Assembly: GCA_046350355.1 (NCBI GenBank)
Contig: JAXMAN010000002.1
Location: 124,001 to 188,000, forward strand
Length of the DNA: 64,000 nucleotides
Direction: 5' to 3'
From: UBA966 sp046350355
GTDB lineage: Bacteria; Planctomycetota; Phycisphaerae; Phycisphaerales; SM1A02
Below, piece by piece: positions 9,159 to 17,448 of this stretch. The notes under the pieces were generated by a model. That model saw nothing but the letters and a program-made list of their open reading frames with translations. It ran no database searches and was not told the origin of the DNA. Position numbers and translations under genes: made by a program. Within the stretch, counting starts at the first letter, position 1, and each line of letters begins with the position of its first letter.

Positions 9159-10385
9159 ATGAAGGTCGCCAGCCGCGTCGCCCGCATGAAGGAAAGCGCC
9201 ACCCTCGCCGTCGCCGCGCGGGCGCTGGCGCTGCAGAAGCAGGGGGTCGATGTGGTGGCCTTCGGCACCGGCGAGCCCGACTTCGACACCCCGCGCGAGA
9301 TCAAGGCCGCCGCCGAGCGCGCGCTCGAGGCGGGGATGACCAAGTATGTGGCGACCCCCGGCACGCCCGACGCGCGCGCCGCCATCGCGCGCAAGCTCCG
9401 CGAGGAGAACGGCGTCGACTGCGCGCCCGAGCACATCTCGATCACCGCCGGCGCGAAGCACGCGATCTACCTGGTGATGCAGACGCTGCTGGATCCGGGC
9501 GACGAGGTGATCGTCCCCACCCCCGCGTGGGTGAGCTACCGCCCGCTGGTGGAGCTCGCCGGCGGATCCGTGGTCGAGGTCCCCGGCAGCGTGGAGAGCG
9601 GCTTCAAGGTCACGCCGCAGCAGATCGCCGCCGCGGTCACGCCGCGCACGCGCGCGATCATCCTGAACTCGCCCTCGAATCCCTGCGGCATCGCGTATTC
9701 CGAGCAGGAGCTGCGCGCGATCGTCGCCGCCCTCGCGCCCCATCCGCAGGTCACGATCGTCAGCGACGAGATCTACGAGAAGCTGGTCTATCCCGAGATG
9801 GCGCCGGGCCTGAAGGCCTGGAGCCCCGGCAGCGATCCCGCGGTCGCGCAGCGCACCATCACCGTCAACGGCATGAGCAAGGCCTTCGCGATGACCGGCT
9901 GGCGCGTGGGCTATGTCTGCGCTCCCGGCGGCGGCGGCGCGTTCGCGCGCGAGCTCATCAAGCTCCAGGGCCAGATGACCAACAACATCCCGGCCTTCTT
10001 CATGCCCGCGATCGTCGAGGCGCTCAGCGAGCGCGTCGCGCCGCAGGTCGCCGCGATGCGCGCCGCCTTCGCCGCGCGCGCGCGGATCGTCGACGCGATG
10101 GTCTCCGCGATGCCGCGCCTGCGCGGCGTGCGCCCCACCGGCGCCTTCTACTCCTTCCCGAGCGTCGCGGCGTGCCGCGGCCTGCGCTCGCCCGGCGGGC
10201 GCGTCGTCGAGGACGGCACCAGCTTCGCGGAGGCGCTGCTCGCCGAGGCGCATGTCGCCGTCGTCCCCGGCGGCGACTTCGGCGAGTGCGCGCGCGACCA
10301 CATCCGAATCACCTTCGCCTGCGACGAATCGCGCCTGCGCACCGGGCTCGAGCGCATCGGCGAGTTCACCGCGTCGCTGCGCTGA
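9159..10385 (+). CDS. class I/II aminotransferase, aspartate aminotransferase type
   Basis: 408 residues of PLP-dependent fold type I. Recognisable blocks are the N-terminal GTGEPDFDTP, the cofactor-site NSPSNPCG, SDEIYEKLVY, the Schiff-base lysine in NGMSKAFAMTGWRVGY, and the substrate Arg in HIRITFA near the C-terminus. This matches aspartate/prephenate aminotransferases (AspC/AspB branch). It is transcribed divergently from prfB across a 79-base gap that must hold both promoters. Confidence 0.9.
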   Translation: MKVASRVARMKESATLAVAARALALQKQGVDVVAFGTGEPDFDTPREIKAAAERALEAGMTKYVATPGTPDARAAIARKLREENGVDCAPEHISITAGAKHAIYLVMQTLLDPGDEVIVPTPAWVSYRPLVELAGGSVVEVPGSVESGFKVTPQQIAAAVTPRTRAIILNSPSNPCGIAYSEQELRAIVAALAPHPQVTIVSDEIYEKLVYPEMAPGLKAWSPGSDPAVAQRTITVNGMSKAFAMTGWRVGYVCAPGGGGAFARELIKLQGQMTNNIPAFFMPAIVEALSERVAPQVAAMRAAFAARARIVDAMVSAMPRLRGVRPTGAFYSFPSVAACRGLRSPGGRVVEDGTSFAEALLAEAHVAVVPGGDFGECARDHIRITFACDESRLRTGLERIGEFTASLR

Positions 10386-10407
10386 GCGCGGCGCAAGGAG
10401 CGCCATC

Positions 10408-10719
10408 ATGGACATCTCGCAATCGTTCGAGGAGTTCCGCGCCGTCGCCGGCTGGTTCCCCGCGGTCTTCCTGCCCTCGGCGACCGTGATCCAGCTCTAC
10501 TCGCTCGCCAGCAAGCGCCGCAGCGACGGGGTCTCGGCGACCACCTGGACGCTCTTCGCGCTCGCGAACTTCTGCCTCTACCTGAACATCGGCAAGTGGA
10601 CCTCGCCCCAGGTGGTGCTGAGCACCGTGGGGACCGGGCTGCTGCAGTGCCTGGTGGTCGCGCTCGTGCTGCGCTACCGGCGTCAGAAGGTGGCTCCGAC
10701 GGTCACCGGCGCGGGCTGA
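10408..10719 (+). CDS. SemiSWEET/PQ-loop small membrane transporter
   Basis: 103 residues with three predicted membrane helices. A PQ-loop-like segment (FLPSATVIQLYSLASKRRSDGVSA, shortened to VIQLYSLASKRRSDG) and a conserved Asn in FALANFCLYL fit the SemiSWEET family, whose members dimerise to move sugars or other small solutes. It starts 22 bases after the aminotransferase stop with a good GGAG upstream. Its 3' end overlaps the convergent nuoB 3' end by 37 bases. Confidence 0.75.
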   Translation: MDISQSFEEFRAVAGWFPAVFLPSATVIQLYSLASKRRSDGVSATTWTLFALANFCLYLNIGKWTSPQVVLSTVGTGLLQCLVVALVLRYRRQKVAPTVTGAG

Positions 10720-11255
10720 GCGCGCGGGCGGAAGTTCGGCTCGAGCGCGATCTGCAGCGGCAGGCGCTTGCCCGTCGGGTCGCGCGGGATCTGGTCGTTG
10801 TCGATGACCTTCTGGATCGCCATGATGCCCTCGATGAGCATCTCCGGGCGCGGCGGGCAGCCGGGGATGTAGACATCGACGGGGATGAACTGGTCGACGC
10901 CCTGCACCACGGCGTAGGTGTCGAAGACGCCGCCGGTGCTGGCGCACGCGCCCATCGAGATCACCCACTTGGGCTCGGTCATCTGCATGTAGATGCGCTG
11001 CAGGACCGGGAGCGTCTTGATGCTCACGCGGCCCGCGACGATCAGCAGGTCGCTCTGGCGGGGGCTGAAGCGCATGACCTCGGCGCCGAAGCGCGCCAGG
11101 TCGAAGCGGCTGCACGCGGTGGCCATCAGCTCGATGCCGCAGCAGGCGGTCGCGAAGGGCATCGGCCAGACGCTGGAGCGGCGCGACCAGTTCACGACGC
11201 GCTGCAGCTGCGTGGTGAGGACGCTGTCGACGGGAAGTGCCTGCTCGATGCCCAT
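10683..11255 (-). CDS. nuoB: NADH-quinone oxidoreductase subunit B
   Basis: 190 residues carrying the complex I PSST/NuoB signature. The four N2-cluster cysteines are present: CC in FATACCGIE, one in ISMGACASTGG, and one in YIPGCPPRPE. The subunit sits in the peripheral arm and passes electrons to quinone. No other nuo genes flank it here, so the complex must be encoded elsewhere or split. Confidence 0.93.
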   Translation of the reverse strand: MGIEQALPVDSVLTTQLQRVVNWSRRSSVWPMPFATACCGIELMATACSRFDLARFGAEVMRFSPRQSDLLIVAGRVSIKTLPVLQRIYMQMTEPKWVISMGACASTGGVFDTYAVVQGVDQFIPVDVYIPGCPPRPEMLIEGIMAIQKVIDNDQIPRDPTGKRLPLQIALEPNFRPRAQPAPVTVGATF

Positions 11256-11283
11256 GGTCCGGCAATGATAGGGCGGGCGCGGC

Positions 11284-11538
11284 TCAGTCGCCCGACTTGG
11301 AGGCCGGCTTCGAGGGCAGCGTCCGGGCCCGGTCCACGGTGCCGCCGCTGTAGCGGTCGGTCTCGACGGGCTTGGGCTTCTCGCTGTCCCAGAAGCTCTC
11401 GCCCTCGCGGATGTTCGCCTCGCTGATGTCCATGCTCTGGCTGGCGGGGCCGGAGACCCCGACGACGCGGCGGTAGCAGCCCCCGCCGCAGAGGGCGGCG
11501 ACGGCGAGCACGAGGAGCAGGGGGCGGGCGCGGCGCAT
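11284..11538 (-). CDS. small lipoprotein of unknown function
   Basis: 84 residues. A basic start MRRARP, a hydrophobic stretch and a Gly-Gly-Gly-Cys lipobox (CGGGC near residue 20) indicate a lipoprotein. The mature part is short, polar and Pro/Lys-rich with no recognised domain. It lies nine bases beyond the STAS-domain gene stop and 28 bases before the nuoB start on the same strand, so it may share a transcript. Confidence 0.6.
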   Translation of the reverse strand: MRRARPLLLVLAVAALCGGGCYRRVVGVSGPASQSMDISEANIREGESFWDSEKPKPVETDRYSGGTVDRARTLPSKPASKSGD

Positions 11539-11546
11539 GGGGGGGA

Positions 11547-11912
11547 TCACGAGGCGAGGATGTCGTCCAGCTCCTGCTGCGTGCGCAGCACGGTGAAGAG
11601 CCGGTCGATCTTCATGAGCTTGAAGAGGTCCACCAGGTGGCGGTTCATCCCGTAGACGACCGGGCGCAGGCCCGCCTCGTTGGCGGTGTTGCGCAGGTCG
11701 ACGCAGGTGCCCAGCCCCATGGAGGAGAGGAGCGAGACGCGGGTCAGGTCCAGCACGAACGCCTTGCCCTTGGGCAGCGTGCGAAGCTGGGCCGCGATCT
11801 GCTCGCGGATCGTGGGGGCCTCGGCCTGCCCGACGGAGGGGACCACCACGGTGGCCACGAGGTGGCCGGAGCGGTGGGAGAACTCGACGTACTCGGGGGA
11901 GGTGTCCCGCAT
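11547..11912 (-). CDS. STAS-domain anti-sigma-factor antagonist-like protein
   Basis: 121 residues forming a single STAS domain. The phosphorylatable Ser region LLSSMGLGTCVDL lies near residues 61-73, as in SpoIIAA/RsbV proteins. Such proteins bind anti-sigma kinases in partner-switching circuits and are inactivated by Ser phosphorylation. No cognate RsbW-like kinase lies nearby. It is encoded between the YihY gene and the small lipoprotein. Confidence 0.82.
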   Translation of the reverse strand: MRDTSPEYVEFSHRSGHLVATVVVPSVGQAEAPTIREQIAAQLRTLPKGKAFVLDLTRVSLLSSMGLGTCVDLRNTANEAGLRPVVYGMNRHLVDLFKLMKIDRLFTVLRTQQELDDILAS

Positions 11913-11927
11913 GGGTGGAGCGCGATT

Positions 11928-13253
11928 CTAGCGCCCGGGTGCATCCGGGCGAGGCGTCCCCAGGGCCATTCGGGCGGCCGTCTCGAGCTGCGCGCGCCGG
12001 ATCGCGGCCGCCACGGGGGCGTTCTGGACGCTCTCCTCGCCCGCGCAGCCCCGGAAGGCGGCGGCGAGCACCTCGTCGGCGCGGATCGTCTCGGGCGGGC
12101 GCGAGGGGGCGTAGGCGTCCGCGTCGGTGTGGGCCAGGAAGCCCGCCTTCACCAGCTCCTCCAGCATGTCCCCGGAGAGGCGGTCGTCGATGCAGAGCGC
12201 GATGGCGACGGAGTCGCGCGTGACGGGAGTGCCGGCGTGCCACTGGCGCGCGGCTTCCTCCATGACGGCGACCAGCGCGGAGGGGTCGGCGAAGGCGCCG
12301 TCGTCGGCCGCCTCGCCTGCCGCGAGCCCGCGGATCTGCAGCGTCTGGACGATGGCGGTGACCTCGAGCCCCAGCAGGACCACCAGCCACACCACGTACA
12401 TCCAGAACATGAAGACGGGCACGAGGCCCAGCGAGCCGTAGAGCTTGCTCATCCCGAAGGCGTGCGCGAAGTACGCGACGAGCACGCCCTTGAGCGCCAG
12501 GATCGCCACCGCCGCGGCGAAGGAGCCGACCGCCGCGCAGTGCAGGCGCACGCGCGCGGCGGGGACGATCGTGTAGATGAAGAAGAGGACGAGCCAGAGG
12601 ATGGCCAGTCCCGAGACGTTGCGCGCGACGCTCACGAACCACGCGAGCGCCGGCTGCTCGCCCGCGTCGTGCAGGAGCGAGGAGAGCAGCGGGATGCCCG
12701 CGATCGCCAGCGGGCTGGCGGTGAGCACGAACCAGTAGAGGACGACGCGCCGCAGCCAGGTGCGTCCCTGGCGCGCGCGGAAGATGCGGTTGAAGCTGAG
12801 CTCGATGCTCGTCATCAGCCAGATGGCGCTGGTGACGGTGACCGCGACGCCCACCCAGCCCAGGCCGCTGAGGTCGATGGAGGCGGCCTGGTTGACGAGC
12901 GTCTCCACCCATTCGCCCAGCGCGACGGGCTTCGAGGCCGCGCTGCCGTCCGAGGGCGGCACGATCTGCATCTTGTCGAGGCCGAGCGAGTCGATGAACC
13001 CCGCGACGAAGGGCCCGAACTTCGCGCCCATGAGCGTCTTGGCGACGAGCGTGACGACCACCAGGATCGGGATGAGCCCCAGCAGCGTCTTGTAGGCGAG
13101 CGCCGACGCGGTGGCCGCGACGGAGTCGGCGTCCGCGCGCCGCGCCATGAGGCACGCGATGCGCCAGACGCGCACGACGCCGTGCGCCGTAGGGCGCGAG
13201 GCGTCCGCGCGTGCCGAGGGCTCGGTGGCGCTGGAGGCGCCGGGCGAGGGCAT
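11928..13253 (-). CDS. YihY/BrkB-family inner membrane protein
   Basis: 441 residues with about six membrane helices between residues 50 and 330 and the family's early motif TASALAYKTLLGLIPIL. The C-terminal 110 residues are cytosolic and contain a winged-helix-like segment (VTRDSVAIALCIDDRLSGDML, shown to DDRLSG). YihY proteins were once thought to be RNase BN but are now treated as membrane proteins of unclear function. It ends the chromosomal flank; intI stops 30 bases from its start. Confidence 0.85.
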   Translation of the reverse strand: MPSPGASSATEPSARADASRPTAHGVVRVWRIACLMARRADADSVAATASALAYKTLLGLIPILVVVTLVAKTLMGAKFGPFVAGFIDSLGLDKMQIVPPSDGSAASKPVALGEWVETLVNQAASIDLSGLGWVGVAVTVTSAIWLMTSIELSFNRIFRARQGRTWLRRVVLYWFVLTASPLAIAGIPLLSSLLHDAGEQPALAWFVSVARNVSGLAILWLVLFFIYTIVPAARVRLHCAAVGSFAAAVAILALKGVLVAYFAHAFGMSKLYGSLGLVPVFMFWMYVVWLVVLLGLEVTAIVQTLQIRGLAAGEAADDGAFADPSALVAVMEEAARQWHAGTPVTRDSVAIALCIDDRLSGDMLEELVKAGFLAHTDADAYAPSRPPETIRADEVLAAAFRGCAGEESVQNAPVAAAIRRAQLETAARMALGTPRPDAPGR

Positions 13254-13283
13254 GGGGGGAGTGTACGGCTTCGCGTGGGTGCG

Positions 13284-14309
13284 TCATGGTCCGGCGGCCG
13301 TCGCCGGGTGCGCGTCGAGCGGCCCCGGCGCGCCCAGCGAGTCGAAGGGGCTGCGGACGCGCAGCACGCCGCGCGAGGCCTGCTCCACCACATGCGTGTA
13401 GATCATGGTCGTCTCCACCTGCGAGTGCCCCAGCAGGGTCTGGATGGTGCGGATGTCGTAGCCATCCTCCAGCAGGTGCGTCGCGAAACTGTGGCGGAAG
13501 ACATGGCTGGTGACGCGGCGGTCGATCCCCGCGGCGATCGCCGCGGCGCTTACCGCCTTCTGCACGGTCGATTCGTGGATGTGCCAGCGTCCGCGGCGGC
13601 CCGAGACAGGATCGATGCTCAGGTCCCCCGCGGCGAAGAGGTACTGCCATCCCAGGCTCCATGCCGCGCGCGGCGACTTGCGTTCGAAGGCGAAGGGCAG
13701 CTCCACCCAGCCCTCGCCCGCGGCGCAGTCGCGCTCGTGCAGGGCGCGGCGCCGCTCAATCAGCGCGCGCAGCGGCGCCGTCAGCCGCTGCGGCAGCGGC
13801 GTGACGCGGTCCTTGTCGCCCTTGCCGCGACGCACGGTGAGCTGCAGCCGGTCCAGGTCGAGGTCCATCACGCGCACGGCGCACGCTTCGCCCACGCGCA
13901 GCCCGCTGCCGTACATGAGCTCCGCGATCATCCGCGAGGGCGGCGCGATCTTGGCGAGCACCGCCTGCACCTCCCGCCGGCTCAGCACGGTGGGCACGCG
14001 GCGCGATGGTCGCGCGCGCACGGCGTTGAAGGTCCCCGGGTCGAGCTCCAGCACCTGCTTGTAGAGAAAGACGATCGCGTTCAGCGCCTGGTTCTGGGTG
14101 GCGGCGGCGACGCGCCGGTGCGTCGCGAGGTACGAGAGGAAGGCCTCGATCTCCCGCGCTCCAAGCGTCCGCGGGTGCCTCCAGGCGCCATCCTCGCGGC
14201 TGAATCGCAGGAACGAGACAATCCACGCCCAGTAGGTGCGCTCCGTGCGACGCGAATAGTGCTTGCGCCGGATGACGGCGACGAACTGCTCATGCAGCGA
14301 GTTTGACAT
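13284..14309 (-). CDS. intI: integron integrase (tyrosine recombinase)
   Basis: 341 residues. It catalyses attI x attC and attC x attC recombination, so cassettes are captured or excised. Catalytic residues are visible: Arg138 (YGSGLRVGE), Lys in RRGKGDKDR, His269 and Arg272 (HVFRHSF), His295 (LLGHSQ) and Tyr304 (MIYTHV). The IntI-only insertion that grips the extrahelical bases of single-stranded attC spans about residues 206-249 (FAFERKSPRA, WQYLFAAG, HIHESTVQKAV). The start ATG at 14309 is preferred because homology begins at MSNSLHEQF; the frame stays open to 14567. Length and motifs suggest a functional enzyme. Confidence 0.95.
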   Translation of the reverse strand: MSNSLHEQFVAVIRRKHYSRRTERTYWAWIVSFLRFSREDGAWRHPRTLGAREIEAFLSYLATHRRVAAATQNQALNAIVFLYKQVLELDPGTFNAVRARPSRRVPTVLSRREVQAVLAKIAPPSRMIAELMYGSGLRVGEACAVRVMDLDLDRLQLTVRRGKGDKDRVTPLPQRLTAPLRALIERRRALHERDCAAGEGWVELPFAFERKSPRAAWSLGWQYLFAAGDLSIDPVSGRRGRWHIHESTVQKAVSAAAIAAGIDRRVTSHVFRHSFATHLLEDGYDIRTIQTLLGHSQVETTMIYTHVVEQASRGVLRVRSPFDSLGAPGPLDAHPATAAGP

Positions 14310-14499
14310 TTGGCCGCCGACCGTACCGCGGGGAGTGGGGCTGATTGGGTTTTGCGGCGGAAGGGCGGGGAGGGGAGCGGAAGCGCGCGGAGGGCCGGGC
14401 AAGCGGGCGGGGGCACGGGGTTGCTGGGGTGGAGGGGAACTGGCCGGGGCGAATTGGTGGACGAGGCAGCGAGGCGGCGCGCGAGAGATCACCGAACAT

Positions 14500-14576
14500 G
14501 ATCGGCATTCTGCGGAACGCGATATCCTGCGCCCATGGGGACCACTTCCGGAAACCAGCACAATCACTAGTTAGGC
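14500..14576 (+). other. attI insertion site
   Basis: A canonical recombination core GTTAGGC lies at 14570-14576, between the divergently oriented intI and the first cassette gene, exactly where attI is expected. The left limit is arbitrary. The 14310-14591 interval otherwise holds a G-rich stretch. I could not identify a convincing Pc promoter or LexA box in it. Confidence 0.75.
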
Positions 14577-14591
14577 GGCTTCGACGCGCTC

Positions 14592-14924
14592 ATGATTTCC
14601 GATGCACAGAGTTCTATCAGACACATCGAGGCAGTGCTTGCGATGGCGCAGCGGTTGTCAGCGGCAGACATCGCGATTTACGAGCACAGTTACCACTCAT
14701 TGGTTTTCGGGAGCTGGACGATTGTGGCCGGGAAGCGGAAGGAGAGAGTCAGATTTTCATGGGACGGCAGGGACGGCTTCCTCACGGTCGAGCAGGCAGC
14801 TTTCCCTGATTCACAGCAGCGCACAGACTGGCAGCACGTCAAGACCGAGGGCGTTGATGTCAGGCATTTCACGGAGGCACTTGATGCAGTTGAGCAGTTT
14901 CTCAGACGAAAGTTCGCCGCCTAA
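14592..14924 (+). CDS. cassette 1: conserved hypothetical protein
   Basis: 110 residues, soluble, with a central GKRKERVRFSWDGRDGFLTVE segment (first part GKRKERVRFSWDG) that looks like a small beta-sheet domain, and a basic helical C-terminus. No family assigned. It starts 15 bases after the attI core, so it is the most recently inserted cassette if attI insertion is the rule. The stop TAA lies inside the first attC core. Confidence 0.75.
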   Translation: MISDAQSSIRHIEAVLAMAQRLSAADIAIYEHSYHSLVFGSWTIVAGKRKERVRFSWDGRDGFLTVEQAAFPDSQQRTDWQHVKTEGVDVRHFTEALDAVEQFLRRKFAA

Positions 14925-15011
14925 CCATGCGCTGCAGCGAACCCGGCCATCGCGTTCCGGTTGCAATCGTGGCGTCCCGCGGGCCGGGTCGCTGAGCTTG
15001 GGTCGTTCGGC
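14919..15011 (+). repeat. attC, family A
   Basis: R'' is GCCTAAC (14919-14925) and R' is GTTCGGC (15005-15011). The arms CTGCAGCGAACCCGGC and GCCGGGTCGCTGAG are complementary with mismatches. This 93 bp site is the reference copy of family A. Confidence 0.85.
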
Positions 15012-15024
15012 GGACTGAGCGGCA

Positions 15025-15777
15025 TTGCGATCCCTTCGCCCCATCGCCGGTTTCGGGCCAGTCGGCTGGGGCGCAGCGGCTGCCCTCGCAGTCTTGATCG
15101 TCACAGTCGCGGTGGGGATCGACTTCGAGTTGCTTGTCGTCAGCGCGATCGGCCAAGCGGGAGGTCCGCGGGGCGTTGACTTCTACATGCAGTGGGTGCG
15201 CACTCCGGGATGGCTGCTCTTCCTCGCACCCGGATTCACACTCGTGGCCCTCTCGTACACCGTCGTTGGCTTCCATCTTGCTCCGATTCGATTCGGGTGG
15301 CTCGCCTGGACAACGCTGCTTCTGTGGGCGACGCTGCATACCACCGGACCGTGGCTTATCGCAAGGGAATCGCTGCTGGAGGCCATCCAAGGGACTTCAA
15401 CTGCTGCTGGCGTCGACACCAAAGCGCTCGTCGCTTCCGAGTTTCTCCTTGAGATTCCCACGCCACTGATCCTCCTCTGCATCTCACGCTCGATCAGACT
15501 GGCTGCGGCAGTAGTTGCGCTCCTCGTAGTCACAAGCGCGTACGAGCTGAGCATCAACTCGGCACCCACTCAACCCTCAGTCTGGCTCTCTTCCAATCCG
15601 GAGTGGCTGGGGGTTCTCTGGAACGTCGCTCTCGCCTCAATCATCCTGGGTTGGGCGATCCGCCGCCGTGTTGCCGCCTCCCGCCTGAGCGCTGCTGCGT
15701 GCCCCGGATGCGGATTCGATCTCGTGCACTCGCCAACTCGCTGCCCGGAATGCGGACGACTTTCGCGGCATGCCTAA
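15025..15777 (+). CDS. cassette 2: membrane protein with C-terminal zinc ribbon
   Basis: 250 residues from a TTG start, with about five hydrophobic segments (for example AAALAVLIVTVAVGI and GWLLFLAPGFTLVALS). It ends with a zinc ribbon, CPGCGFDLVHSPTRCPECG, at the extreme C-terminus. This membrane-plus-ribbon layout is common among planctomycete hypothetical proteins and recurs in this array. Function unknown. The stop TAA is embedded in the attC core GCCTAAC. Confidence 0.72.
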   Translation: MRSLRPIAGFGPVGWGAAAALAVLIVTVAVGIDFELLVVSAIGQAGGPRGVDFYMQWVRTPGWLLFLAPGFTLVALSYTVVGFHLAPIRFGWLAWTTLLLWATLHTTGPWLIARESLLEAIQGTSTAAGVDTKALVASEFLLEIPTPLILLCISRSIRLAAAVVALLVVTSAYELSINSAPTQPSVWLSSNPEWLGVLWNVALASIILGWAIRRRVAASRLSAAACPGCGFDLVHSPTRCPECGRLSRHA

Positions 15778-15874
15778 CTGAGCGCTCGGGCCGACATGCA
15801 AGTGCGGTCTACACTCACGCTCGACGGGCAACGCCGTCGGCCGCACCCGCGTGCGGCACAACGCAACGTTCGGT
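15772..15874 (+). repeat. attC, family B
   Basis: R'' GCCTAAC (15772-15778) and R' GTTCGGT (15868-15874). The inner arms GGGCCGACATG and GCGGCACAACG flank a stem around CGGGCAACGCCGTCGG. This is the reference copy of the roughly 102 bp family B. Confidence 0.85.
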
Positions 15875-15891
15875 CGGCACCAAGGCACCAC

Positions 15892-16296
15892 TTGCCAACT
15901 CACAGGCGAGATCCACGACTGGCCCGTCGCCACTTCGTTTCGTTGGCCGTTGGCGGAGTTCCATTTCTGGCGCTCTTCGCTGTCGTTCTATCCGCGCCCG
16001 AGTACAAGTGGCCTGCCGCACTTGCTGCATCCGTGATTGCGATCGCCGGGCTCGTCACGCAGGAGCTCCGCTTCCGACGCTACCGCTGCCCCGCATGCCG
16101 CTCGCGCCTGGCATTTCCCGATCTTCCGCCGGGGGCGCGCCTGGAGTTCCATTGCCCGAGGTGCGACATCGTGTGGGACACCGGCTTCAGCGCGACTTCG
16201 GACTACAGTGGGTGGCGTACTGTCTCCTTCTGCAGGGCATCAGGGCACCTGGGCGAACTCGCCGAGCTCGGCCATCGGTCGGAGGCAACGACTTGA
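15892..16296 (+). CDS. cassette 3: zinc-ribbon membrane protein, copy 1
   Basis: 134 residues from TTG at 15892, chosen because the near-identical copy at 21307 starts with ATG at the equivalent codon. Two membrane segments (HFVSLAVGGVPFLALFAVVL; AALAASVIAIAGLV) precede a zinc ribbon, CPACRSRLAF...FHCPRCDIVW. This copy keeps a 25-residue C-terminal extension that copy 2 lost to an early stop. Function unknown. Confidence 0.7.
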   Translation: MPTHRRDPRLARRHFVSLAVGGVPFLALFAVVLSAPEYKWPAALAASVIAIAGLVTQELRFRRYRCPACRSRLAFPDLPPGARLEFHCPRCDIVWDTGFSATSDYSGWRTVSFCRASGHLGELAELGHRSEATT

Positions 16297-16306
16297 ATCG
16301 AAAGCA

Positions 16307-16325
16307 ACCGAACTGAGTGTTCGGC
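16307..16325 (+). repeat. attC remnant (left arm of family B only)
   Basis: ACCGAAC followed by TGAGTGTTCGG matches only the left arm of family B; the rest of the site is missing. Cassette 3 and cassette 4 are therefore probably locked together. Confidence 0.45.
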
Positions 16326-16360
16326 TGAGTTGGACCCGCAGTCCGAAGGGCGCCTCAATC

Positions 16361-16714
16361 ATGCGACTCACCCTCGTCCTACTCGCGATTCTCAACCTCG
16401 CCATCCTCTTGCTCGTCCTTCCACCGAAGGCACTCTACGCAGGAGGCGCGGAGCACTCCCACTGGATCCGCGCTGAAAGGGAGCTCGTGGAGTCCGGCCA
16501 GCTTGTGATTCAGCCATCCGATCCCTCCAAGCGGGAGACGAGGGGCTGGCTCATGCAGGAACTCGCGCCAGATCTGCTGGTGGGCCGCAGGGAAGTGTTC
16601 CGGGAGCTCGCGGTTCTCCTGTCAGCGCAGACCGTGGTGTTTGCCGTGTTGGCCTGGTTTGCTCCCCCGATCAAGCGCCGTCCGATCACTGCGCCGCCGA
16701 TCACGCCGGCCTAA
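16361..16714 (+). CDS. cassette 4: small membrane protein
   Basis: 117 residues with an N-terminal hydrophobic helix (LTLVLLAILNLAILLLVL), a polar external loop and a second helix (LAVLLSAQTVVFAVLAWFA) near the C-terminus. No family recognised. The stop TAA falls inside the attC core GCCTAAT, as in classic cassettes. Confidence 0.65.
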   Translation: MRLTLVLLAILNLAILLLVLPPKALYAGGAEHSHWIRAERELVESGQLVIQPSDPSKRETRGWLMQELAPDLLVGRREVFRELAVLLSAQTVVFAVLAWFAPPIKRRPITAPPITPA

Positions 16715-16801
16715 TCATGCGCCGCATCGAGCCCGGCGTCGGCGTCGAGATTGCAGATGTTGCGCCCCGGGCGCCGGGTCGCTGAGCTTCTTTCGTTTGA
16801 C
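16709..16801 (+). repeat. attC, family A
   Basis: R'' GCCTAAT (16709-16715; the final base is T rather than C) and R' GTTTGAC (16795-16801). The arms GCATCGAGCCCGGCG and CGCCGGGTCGCTGAG pair well. Confidence 0.78.
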
Positions 16802-16804
16802 CTC

Positions 16805-17317
16805 ATGAACCTCGCAGTTGCCACCATAGAAGACGCCGTTGGCATCGCCGAAGCTCACATTCGGTCGTGGCAAGTGGCGTACGCAGAGATCCTCGACGGA
16901 TCGTGGCTCACATCATTGTCGGTCGAGAAGCGAGCAGAGAAGTGGCAAGAGATCCTTGCTGCCGGCGAGTCGGAGACGGTCGTATCGGCCGACCAGACTG
17001 GCATCACTGGATTCGTGAGCTTCGGACATTGCCGGGACGAACAGGCTCCGCAGGGCCGAGGTGAGATTTGGGCTCTGTACGTACATCCCGATGCTTGGGG
17101 CAAGGGGCATGGTCGATCACTCCTGCAGTACGCCATCCGAGCGCTGCACGAGTCCGGATTCCAGGACGTGTCCTTGTGGGTGCTCTCCAAGAATCAGCGT
17201 GGCATTGACTTCTACGAGGCGCACGGATTCGGCAGAGTCGAAGGAGTGGGGAAACTGCTTGAGCTTGGTGGACGCAAGGTCGAAGAAGTTCAGTACGTTC
17301 GCAAGCATGGGGCCTGA
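16805..17317 (+). CDS. cassette 5: GNAT-family N-acetyltransferase
   Basis: 170 residues. Acetyl-CoA-binding motif A is visible as WALYVHPDAWGKGHGRSLL, with the Q/R-x-x-G-x-G/A variant GKGHGR. The motif B end, GIDFYEAHGF, is also present. The acceptor is unknown; such cassettes may modify drugs, amino acids or protein N-termini. The start is ATG at 16805, four bases after the attC core. The stop TGA lies inside the next attC core, GCCTGAC. Confidence 0.88.
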   Translation: MNLAVATIEDAVGIAEAHIRSWQVAYAEILDGSWLTSLSVEKRAEKWQEILAAGESETVVSADQTGITGFVSFGHCRDEQAPQGRGEIWALYVHPDAWGKGHGRSLLQYAIRALHESGFQDVSLWVLSKNQRGIDFYEAHGFGRVEGVGKLLELGGRKVEEVQYVRKHGA

Positions 17318-17438
17318 CCCCTCCGTCGAGGCGAGGCCCAACAGCAAGGCGCCTTGCCCGCCTCTCGGTCGCGCCTATCATCCGTCCGGCGGGCAAGGCG
17401 CCTTGCCGTCGGGCCCCGCCCCACCTCGAGCGTTCGGC
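17312..17438 (+). repeat. attC, long palindromic type
   Basis: R'' GCCTGAC (17312-17318) and R' GTTCGGC (17432-17438). The inner arms each contain the perfect palindrome GCAAGGCGCCTTGC (17344-17357 and 17393-17406), and the arms also pair with each other. At 127 bp it is longer than families A and B. Confidence 0.85.
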
Positions 17439-17448
17439 CAGAGGAACG

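Noticed and set aside
14310..14570. A Pc cassette promoter or LexA box between intI and attI
   Set aside because: I found no -35/-10 pair with acceptable spacing and no recognisable LexA motif, so none is annotated. Transcript mapping would be needed.
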